Shown piece after piece: positions 40,401-45,871 of a stretch of DNA of 45,871 nucleotides (positions are counted from its first letter, which is position 1; every line of letters begins with the position of its first letter). The notes below the pieces were generated by a model. The model ran no database searches. It was not told where the DNA came from and saw only the letters and a list, made by a program, of their open reading frames with translations. The DNA is taken from NCBI GenBank assembly GCA_021846045.1, contig JAJZCM010000009.1, positions 1 through 45,871 of the forward strand, given 5' to 3'. The position numbers and the translations under genes were made by a program. Source of the stretch: a bacterium. GTDB taxonomy: Bacteria > Elusimicrobiota > Elusimicrobia > UBA1565 > UBA9628.

Positions 40401-42492
40401 GGCAGAGCCCAAGGATTATCTTCTGGAAATCGGCATGGAGCCTCTTCCTGCCCGGTTTTTGTCTTCGGCGCTTAAAAGCTTATCGTCAAAAATGGAAGAG
40501 GCTTTAAAGGCCGGACGTTTGTCGTTTAAGTCGGTAAAAACTTTTGGAACTCCAAGAAGACTTGCAATTTTAATAGAAAAAGTTTCGCCGAAGTCCGAAG
40601 CCTCAAGCGAGAAATTTTTTGGCCCCCCCGCTTCCCGCCTTAAAAATCCCGATGGGACCTATTCTTCGGCCGCCGATGGATTCGCCCGAAAATATGAGAC
40701 GACTGCGGATAAACTCTTGATTGAAACGACCGTAAAAGGCGAACAGCTGGCCGTCATGGTCAATCGCCCGGGCCTCTCCGCGCGCGAAATCTTGGCGAAG
40801 GCGGCGGTTGAGGCCGTCTCTTCCTTGGAATTTCCAAAGTCGATGGAGTGGGAGGATTCTCGCTTTAAATTCGCACGCCCCATTCGCTCGTTTGTCTCTC
40901 TTTGGGGAGACGAGCCGGTTTCTTTTTCATTGGCCGGGATCAAAACTTCCAGAGCCTTGCGCGGACTTAACGGCGAAGGCGCAAAAATTGAAGACGCTTC
41001 CGAATACGAGAAAATTTTAAGAAATATGGCCGTTTTGGCTTCCCTTGAGGAACGCCGGCAAGCTTTAATTAAAAAGCTGGATTGGTCAGCGGCCGAAGGC
41101 GGCGGCGATTGGGATAAAGACGAAGATTTAATTTCCGAGATTACCGCCATGACCGAACATCCCGTTCCGGTCTTGGGGCGTTTTGACAAGAAGTTTCTTG
41201 AACTTCCTCAGCCCTTGATCAGTCTGGTTTTGAAAAAACAGCTTAAATTCTTTCCGCTCAAGAATTCCGGACAACTCATCAGCGCCTTTATCGGTGTCAG
41301 GGATGGAATTTCCGAGGGCCAGAATTTGGTGAAGGAAGGCTTCGAGAGAGTTTTGGTCGCGCGTTTAAACGACGCTGTTTTCTTTTTTGGACGCGACCGC
41401 AAGCGCCCTCTTGAATCCTATCTGGAAGAGCTTAAGCGCGTCACCTATCAAAAAGATCTGGGAACAATGGCGGAAAAAGCCGCCCGGGTTGAAAAATTGG
41501 CGGAGAACCTCATTGGGCTTTTGAGCGACTTCCCCATCATTAAAAACTCCTTGGCCGATATCGCGCGGCTTTGCTACGCGGATTTGACGACCGGCTTGGT
41601 CAAAGAATTTCCGGAATTGCAGGGAAGTTTGGGCGGCGTTTACGCTCGCCTTGACGGAAAAGACGAGAGAATCGCCTTGGGCCTTGAAGAATTTTATTTC
41701 CCCCTCGGTCCTAAAACTCCGATTCCGACCACGGTGGAAGGCGGGCTAGCGTCTTTGGCGGGCAAATTAGATTCCTTGGCCGGTTGTTTCGCCGCCGGAC
41801 TCATACCCACGGGAAACGCCGATCCCTATGCGCTAAGACGGCAAGCCTTCGGCGTCATCCGTATCGCTCTTGAACGGCAATTGCCAATGGATTTAGAAGA
41901 AGCGGTTTCCTTTGCTCTGGCAACTCAGCCTATTGTTCTTGCGGAAGAACGCTTCTCTCAGATTCGAGATGAATTGTTGGATTTTCTCTGGGGGCGAGCC
42001 CAATCGCTTTTTGAGGAAAAAGGCTTCGCCATTGATGAGATTCGCGCGGTTAAGGCGGGTGGTCTTAAAAATTTAAGCCGGACCTACCTTCGCTTAAGCG
42101 CCCTTAAGTCGGTGCGGAAAGACGCTGATTTTGAGCCTTTGGCGATTTCCTTTAAACGCGCCTCCAATATTTTAAAACAGGCTCACTACGAAAACGGGAA
42201 TACGATCTTTCATGAGGAGCGCCTGGTTGATCCGTCCGAACTCGGGCTTTTTGAATTCTTAAAGACGACGGAAACAAGCCTCAACGAAAAAAGAGAGGCG
42301 GACGATTTTGATGGAATGTTGAAATCCTTGACCAAGGTTAAGCCGCATTTGGATTTATTTTTTGAAAAAGTGATGGTGATGGCTGAAGATATGGAGCTTC
42401 GGCAGGCAAGGCTAAGCCTCCTTGGAAAAATGGTTCGTCTCTTTAAAGAAGTCGCCGATCTTTCAGAAATTCAGGGCGCGTCGTCTAAATAA
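40366..42492 (+). CDS. glyS: Glycyl-tRNA synthetase beta subunit
   Basis: A 708 aa tRNA-binding subunit of glycyl-tRNA synthetase. Typical blocks include [20 protein letters not shown] at the start, [34 protein letters not shown], the [15 protein letters not shown] segment, an HD-like helical part and a DALR-type anticodon region at the end. The coding region begins inside glyQ (35-base overlap). Its 3' end overlaps nadE by 22 bases in convergent orientation. Confidence 0.96.
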   Translation: MSRKKNSSTSAKAEPKDYLLEIGMEPLPARFLSSALKSLSSKMEEALKAGRLSFKSVKTFGTPRRLAILIEKVSPKSEASSEKFFGPPASRLKNPDGTYSSAADGFARKYETTADKLLIETTVKGEQLAVMVNRPGLSAREILAKAAVEAVSSLEFPKSMEWEDSRFKFARPIRSFVSLWGDEPVSFSLAGIKTSRALRGLNGEGAKIEDASEYEKILRNMAVLASLEERRQALIKKLDWSAAEGGGDWDKDEDLISEITAMTEHPVPVLGRFDKKFLELPQPLISLVLKKQLKFFPLKNSGQLISAFIGVRDGISEGQNLVKEGFERVLVARLNDAVFFFGRDRKRPLESYLEELKRVTYQKDLGTMAEKAARVEKLAENLIGLLSDFPIIKNSLADIARLCYADLTTGLVKEFPELQGSLGGVYARLDGKDERIALGLEEFYFPLGPKTPIPTTVEGGLASLAGKLDSLAGCFAAGLIPTGNADPYALRRQAFGVIRIALERQLPMDLEEAVSFALATQPIVLAEERFSQIRDELLDFLWGRAQSLFEEKGFAIDEIRAVKAGGLKNLSRTYLRLSALKSVRKDADFEPLAISFKRASNILKQAHYENGNTIFHEERLVDPSELGLFEFLKTTETSLNEKREADDFDGMLKSLTKVKPHLDLFFEKVMVMAEDMELRQARLSLLGKMVRLFKEVADLSEIQGASSK

Positions 42493-44120
42493 CTTCCCCT
42501 GGCAATCGGCATTCGGCGTCCCACGCCAAAGGCCTTCGGCGAAATTTTGATTGAAGGCGGGGCCTGGCGGCGCTTATATTCGGCCAGCTCAATGCGCCTA
42601 AGCACGTCTTTAACCACGCTTCTTGAAAAGCCTTGCTTGCTAATTGCATCCACTCCCAATTTCTTTTCGATATGGGCTTTGAGGATAGGGTCCAAGGCGG
42701 GGTAAGGCGGCAGATCGTCTTCGTCTTTCTGATTGGGTTTGAGTTCCGCAGACGGAGCCTTTTCAATGGAACTTTTAGGAATAATATCGGCGTTTTTGTT
42801 GATTTCATGCGCGAGTTCATAAACCGTTTCCTTGGGAACGTCCGCCAAGGGCGCCAAGCCTCCGCTCATGTCTCCGTAAAGCGTGCAATAGCCGACCGAG
42901 AGTTCCGATTTGTTTCCAGTCGTCAACACCATTCCCCCCTCCCGGTTGGCCAAGGCCATCAGGATATTTCCGCGAATGCGGGCCTGAATGTTTTGTTCCG
43001 AGGCGTCCGCGGGATTTCCACTGAGAAAACTTTTGAGTGATTCCTGGTAGGCGCTGTGAAGAGGTGAAATGGGAATCTTAAGAAAACGGATCCCAAGGTT
43101 TTTGGCGAGAGCCTGGGCATCTATAATTGAGCCTTTAGAGGAGTAGGAAGAGGGCATCGAAACCCCCGTGACGCGTTCTTTGCCGAGGGATTCAACAGCC
43201 AAGGCGCAGACGACCGCGGAATCTATTCCACCGCTTAAGCCCACGAAGACTTTTGAAATTTTGCATTTGGAAAGGTAATCCCGTATTCCTGTAATGAGCG
43301 CGCTTTTGATTTCCGCAATTTCGCTGATTTCTTCGGCGAGGATGGCGGATGGGAGATTGTCTAAATCTACGAGGATTAAATCTTCGATGAAAGCCCTCGC
43401 TTCCTTGACCAGGCGTCCTTGACGATCAAAGACGCAGCTTCGCCCGTCAAAAACAATCTCATCGTTTCCGCCCGTCATGTTGCAGTAGAAAAACGGCAGT
43501 TTATTTTTTTTTGCGTGCGCGGACATGATTTTTCGTCGGTGGATATTTTTTCCGCGAATGAAAGGAGAAGCCGATATATTGATGAGAAGGTCTGCGAAGC
43601 TCTGCGCTTGAAGGGCAACGGGGTCGGTCTGGTAGAGCTTGCGGCTTCCGTTTTTCTCGTCAAACCACGCGTCTTCGCAGATGCTTAGACCTATATTTTT
43701 CCCTTTGAATTTAAAAGGCGGGTTGGATTTTGCCGGTTCGAAATACCTCGCTTCATCAAAAACGTCATAGGTTGGAAGAAGCGTCTTGTGCTTGAGGGCT
43801 TTGATTTTTCCTTGATGAAGAAAGGCCGCCGAGTTGTGAATGGGTTTTCCAAAACGCGCTTTGTTTTCGGATGAGAATCCGATGATGATGCCTATCTCCC
43901 TATTTTTTTCGGCCAGTTTCTTGACCGCCAAAGCGTTTTCACGGACAAAAGACGGGTCTTCCCATAAATCGAGGGCGGGATATCCGGATAAGGCTTGCTC
44001 AGGAAAGACAACTAAATGGGCTCCCAGGCTGCGCGCTCGCGTCGTAAAATCTTCAATTTTTCTAAGATTGCCGTTAAAGTCGGCGATGGTCGGGTTAATT
44101 TGCGCGAGAGCGATTTTCAC
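42471..44120 (-). CDS. nadE: Glutamine-dependent NAD+ synthetase
   Basis: A 549 aa enzyme that amidates nicotinic acid adenine dinucleotide to NAD+. The N-terminal nitrilase-type glutaminase has the Glu-Lys-Cys triad in FPEQALSGYP near 40, KTLLPTYDVFDE near 114 and LSICEDAWF near 146. The C-terminal synthetase has the PP-loop VGLSGGIDSAV near 295 and TTGNKSELSVGYCTLYGD. Glutamine is therefore the likely nitrogen donor. It starts with GTG and overlaps the upstream small gene by 4 bases (GTGA). Confidence 0.95.
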   Translation of the reverse strand: MKIALAQINPTIADFNGNLRKIEDFTTRARSLGAHLVVFPEQALSGYPALDLWEDPSFVRENALAVKKLAEKNREIGIIIGFSSENKARFGKPIHNSAAFLHQGKIKALKHKTLLPTYDVFDEARYFEPAKSNPPFKFKGKNIGLSICEDAWFDEKNGSRKLYQTDPVALQAQSFADLLINISASPFIRGKNIHRRKIMSAHAKKNKLPFFYCNMTGGNDEIVFDGRSCVFDRQGRLVKEARAFIEDLILVDLDNLPSAILAEEISEIAEIKSALITGIRDYLSKCKISKVFVGLSGGIDSAVVCALAVESLGKERVTGVSMPSSYSSKGSIIDAQALAKNLGIRFLKIPISPLHSAYQESLKSFLSGNPADASEQNIQARIRGNILMALANREGGMVLTTGNKSELSVGYCTLYGDMSGGLAPLADVPKETVYELAHEINKNADIIPKSSIEKAPSAELKPNQKDEDDLPPYPALDPILKAHIEKKLGVDAISKQGFSRSVVKDVLRRIELAEYKRRQAPPSIKISPKAFGVGRRMPIARGSYLDDAP

Positions 44121-44581
44121 TGCGGGTTTTTGGGCGTGTTTTGAGCGCAGAGTTTCTCAAAAATTTCTCCCGCCCCCATGAAAGTTTCGTCAATCTTTGC
44201 GCGGATTTTATGGCAGTTGTCCCGGCCCAAGGGGCCTGCGAGGCTTGCAATCCCTTCCATGGCCCAAGTCATGAGAGTGGCAAAATCCAGTTCCAAACGA
44301 TCGGATAAATGCGGAATTTCTTGAAGCAGACGGACGCAGGCTTGAGGCATGTCCTTATTTAAGGCAAAGAGAGCTTGGGTGATGCCGCGAAAAATTTCAT
44401 GGAGCGTGATATGGGGATCTTGCTTGCCCTTCGTATGGGTAATGCCCAAGAAAATAAGTTCTTGTATTATTTCCGACGCTATTTCAGCCGCTTGATAAGA
44501 GGGAGTCTCCTTGGTGATGCGGACTAAGGCCATGTCATGGGCGAGCTTTTCAAATTCAAAGTTGCCCGACGCTTCAGCCAT
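44117..44581 (-). CDS. Small helical protein of unknown function upstream of nadE
   Basis: A 154 aa soluble protein, predicted nearly all helical, with a His/Asp-containing middle (DPHITLHEIFRGITQALFAL) and cysteines in QACVRLLQ and DNCHKI. I recognise no family. It is translationally coupled to nadE by a 4-base overlap. A TATAAT box ends 6 bases before the ATG, so its mRNA is probably leaderless. Confidence 0.75.
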   Translation of the reverse strand: MAEASGNFEFEKLAHDMALVRITKETPSYQAAEIASEIIQELIFLGITHTKGKQDPHITLHEIFRGITQALFALNKDMPQACVRLLQEIPHLSDRLELDFATLMTWAMEGIASLAGPLGRDNCHKIRAKIDETFMGAGEIFEKLCAQNTPKNPQ

Positions 44582-44587
44582 GCCCCA

Positions 44588-44595
44588 ATTATACT
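44588..44595. promoter_or_regulatory. Divergent -10 boxes for the 44117-44581 (-) and 44609-45754 (+) genes
   Basis: Minus strand: TATAAT (44588-44593) is followed by TGGGGC and then ATG 44581. Plus strand: TATACT (44590-44595) lies 13 bases before ATG 44609. The boxes overlap as in the 5178-5185 region. No clear -35 on either strand. Confidence 0.5.
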
Positions 44596-44608
44596 AAACT
44601 CATTTTAA

Positions 44609-45754
44609 ATGGAGCGAGAAGAGAGCCGCGCTTTCCTTTACTTTCCGTTCATTATCTTACTTTCCATTTTTTCTTTTGCGTGTTCGACGCTTCCTTCCTC
44701 CAGACAAGCCGTTTCCCTTCAGAATGGCGCTTTATCAGCCTGTGTTTCCTTTTTGCATACCGATTGGTTTGATTTTTTCGCTCATCCGGCAAACAAGATT
44801 ATTTGGGCCCAAGCCGATAGGTCGGGGCATCTTGATTTGGACCATCCGATCTTTGGGGTTCAAGGAGACAATGGCTGTCTTTTTGCGGTGAACATTCCCC
44901 CCGGGGTTTATCGCCCCATCATGGCTTCTTACCGGCTTTTCGGATTGCGGCTTTATTATCCCTTTAAGCCTGAACTGGAGAAAGAAATGGAGGTCAAGGT
45001 TAAAGAAGATCAGTTCGCTTTCGCCGGCGACCTAACGATTTACACCGCGACCGAAGATCCGGCGCTCATTGCCCGGCATATCGGACTTAGGTTTAGAAGG
45101 CTTTGGTGGCCCTTCCATCTTTATTCCGTTACTCCCCCGGCGGACTATACCCATCTGGACCGAACGTCTTTGTCCGAAGCGGACTCCTTGCGCGTCGCGC
45201 GTCGTGTTTACGCAAACACTCTTTGGTCGGATGCGATCGAGAACCGTTTGACTGAAATTGGGAGTCCCCAATCTCCCGCCATGAAAGGGCCATTCTGGAA
45301 TAGACGCAAGATCCAATCGGTTTCAATCAGTTCTTTTTCCTATATTCCTACAAAATTGCGCTGGCCGAGAAAGTTAATTCTAGGCGGAGCGGAGTGGACT
45401 CAACCCAAAGACCGCGCCCGCATCGCGGTTCAATTCTTGGAACCCGGCATGAAAGGCTACCAACCCAAGGAAATCTTTCTTGAAAAAATGCGCGAGGCCG
45501 GAACCTTAGACGACTCGCACGCTCTTTTTAGCGTTCATGTGTCTACTTATTTCGGCGAAGGCGCTCGCTACAGAAGTTTCGTCTATCCGCAAAATGATCT
45601 GCCGGGCGCGACCGCCAACGTTTTTGTGACCGAAACCTGGCTCATTCCCAAAGTTCCGGGCTATTATTTGATTCACTACCGCGCGCTAAAGAGTTCTTTC
45701 AAGAAATTCTACCTGGATTTTAAAAATTTCGTTGAATACCTTTCTTTAAACTGA
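44609..45754 (+). CDS. Putative exported lipoprotein of unknown family
   Basis: A 381 aa protein with an N-terminal hydrophobic stretch (FPFIILLSIFSFACS) that ends in a cysteine after FA, close to a lipobox, so it may be a lipoprotein. The rest is rich in aromatic residues and beta-type segments (DNGCLFAVNIPPGVYRPIMA looks like a carbohydrate-binding or C2-like strand pattern, but I cannot assign it). It has no catalytic motif that I recognise. It is divergent from the small gene at 44117-44581, with overlapping -10 boxes. Confidence 0.7.
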   Translation: MEREESRAFLYFPFIILLSIFSFACSTLPSSRQAVSLQNGALSACVSFLHTDWFDFFAHPANKIIWAQADRSGHLDLDHPIFGVQGDNGCLFAVNIPPGVYRPIMASYRLFGLRLYYPFKPELEKEMEVKVKEDQFAFAGDLTIYTATEDPALIARHIGLRFRRLWWPFHLYSVTPPADYTHLDRTSLSEADSLRVARRVYANTLWSDAIENRLTEIGSPQSPAMKGPFWNRRKIQSVSISSFSYIPTKLRWPRKLILGGAEWTQPKDRARIAVQFLEPGMKGYQPKEIFLEKMREAGTLDDSHALFSVHVSTYFGEGARYRSFVYPQNDLPGATANVFVTETWLIPKVPGYYLIHYRALKSSFKKFYLDFKNFVEYLSLN

Positions 45755-45804
45755 AGTTCCCCGACGATTCCAAACATATCTGCTGATAATTTCAATAGAT
45801 TTTG

Positions 45805-45824
45805 AAAAAACGGACTGCGCCGTT
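45805..45824 (-). terminator. Rho-independent terminator of the gene entering from the right
   Basis: On the minus strand AACGG-(6 bases)-CCGTT forms a hairpin followed by a T-run of six. It lies just after the TAG of the partial gene at 45829 and before the end of the plus-strand lipoprotein gene. Confidence 0.6.
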
Positions 45825-45828
45825 CTGC

Positions 45829-45871
45829 CTACACCTGGATGTCCTCCAGAAGGGCGAAGGCTTTCTGTTGC
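45829..45871 (-). CDS. C-terminal end of a gene cut by the window edge
   Basis: The last 13 codons and the TAG stop of a minus-strand frame (QQKAFALLEDIQV) enter from the right. The terminator hairpin just after the stop supports a real gene end. Too short for any assignment. Confidence 0.4.
   Translation of the reverse strand, partial: QQKAFALLEDIQV

Noticed and set aside
39588-40412. A 274 aa minus-strand open frame opposite glyQ
   Set aside because: It is the shadow of a very clear glyQ gene and shows no family features.

Overview
The window is 45.9 kb of densely packed bacterial DNA of intermediate GC content. The gene set (bactofilin with an M23 endopeptidase, a SurA-like chaperone, YidC with a large periplasmic domain, many secreted metallopeptidases with signal peptides, bacterial GlyQ/GlyS) points to a diderm bacterium. 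The many multi-domain secreted proteins with long low-complexity N-termini would fit an uncultured Elusimicrobiota-type lineage; that placement is an inference, since no rRNA or other decisive marker is present. I see no tRNA, rRNA, CRISPR array, transposase, prophage or oriC. Genes are often coupled by 4-base stop/start overlaps.

Layout. 1-6.0 kb: partial dienelactone hydrolase (-), hisS (+), a secreted M1 aminopeptidase (-), and a small nucleotidyltransferase/partner pair (+). 6.1-9.8 kb (-): a cell-envelope operon with M23 peptidase, bactofilin, SurA-N-like chaperone, DUF3467 protein and CinA, driven by a near-consensus promoter right next to the first start codon. 9.9-19.4 kb (-): the most unusual block. 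It holds a CPBP (CAAX-protease-like) membrane protease fused to an HtrA-like serine protease, and upstream of it a two-gene unit coding for a VWA protein and a tandem-AAA+ ATPase with a C-terminal array of 13 ankyrin repeats. Both of the latter carry export signals. 19.5-23.6 kb: prolyl oligopeptidase (+), an HExxH peptidase and a small membrane protein (-).

23.6-32.4 kb (-): the classical rpmH-rnpA-yidD-yidC-jag-mnmE-mnmG-rsmG cluster, interrupted between mnmE and mnmG by an MFS transporter and a Yip1-like membrane protein, and without dnaA or parAB next to it. 32.6-38.4 kb: acetyl-CoA synthetase (+), then on the minus strand an M13 peptidase, a carboxylesterase and a phosphatase gene split by an in-frame stop. 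38.4-42.5 kb (+): MgtE-N-like protein, recO, glyQ, glyS. 42.5-45.9 kb: nadE and a small helical protein (-), a putative lipoprotein (+), and the end of another gene (-).

Two non-coding themes stand out. First, a 39-41 base stem-loop with a fixed 25-base core occurs three times, each time a few tens of bases upstream of a minus-strand gene for an exported protein (M1 peptidase, CPBP-HtrA fusion, VWA/AAA+ unit), and the stem shows compensatory base-pair changes. This looks like a cis-regulatory RNA or operator tying these genes into one regulon. Second, families of palindromic repeats have entered genes without breaking them: the N-terminus of yidD, the C-termini of rsmG, recO and mnmG, and the interior of the VWA gene. 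Several promoters place the -10 box 6-10 bases before the start codon, so leaderless mRNAs seem common here.
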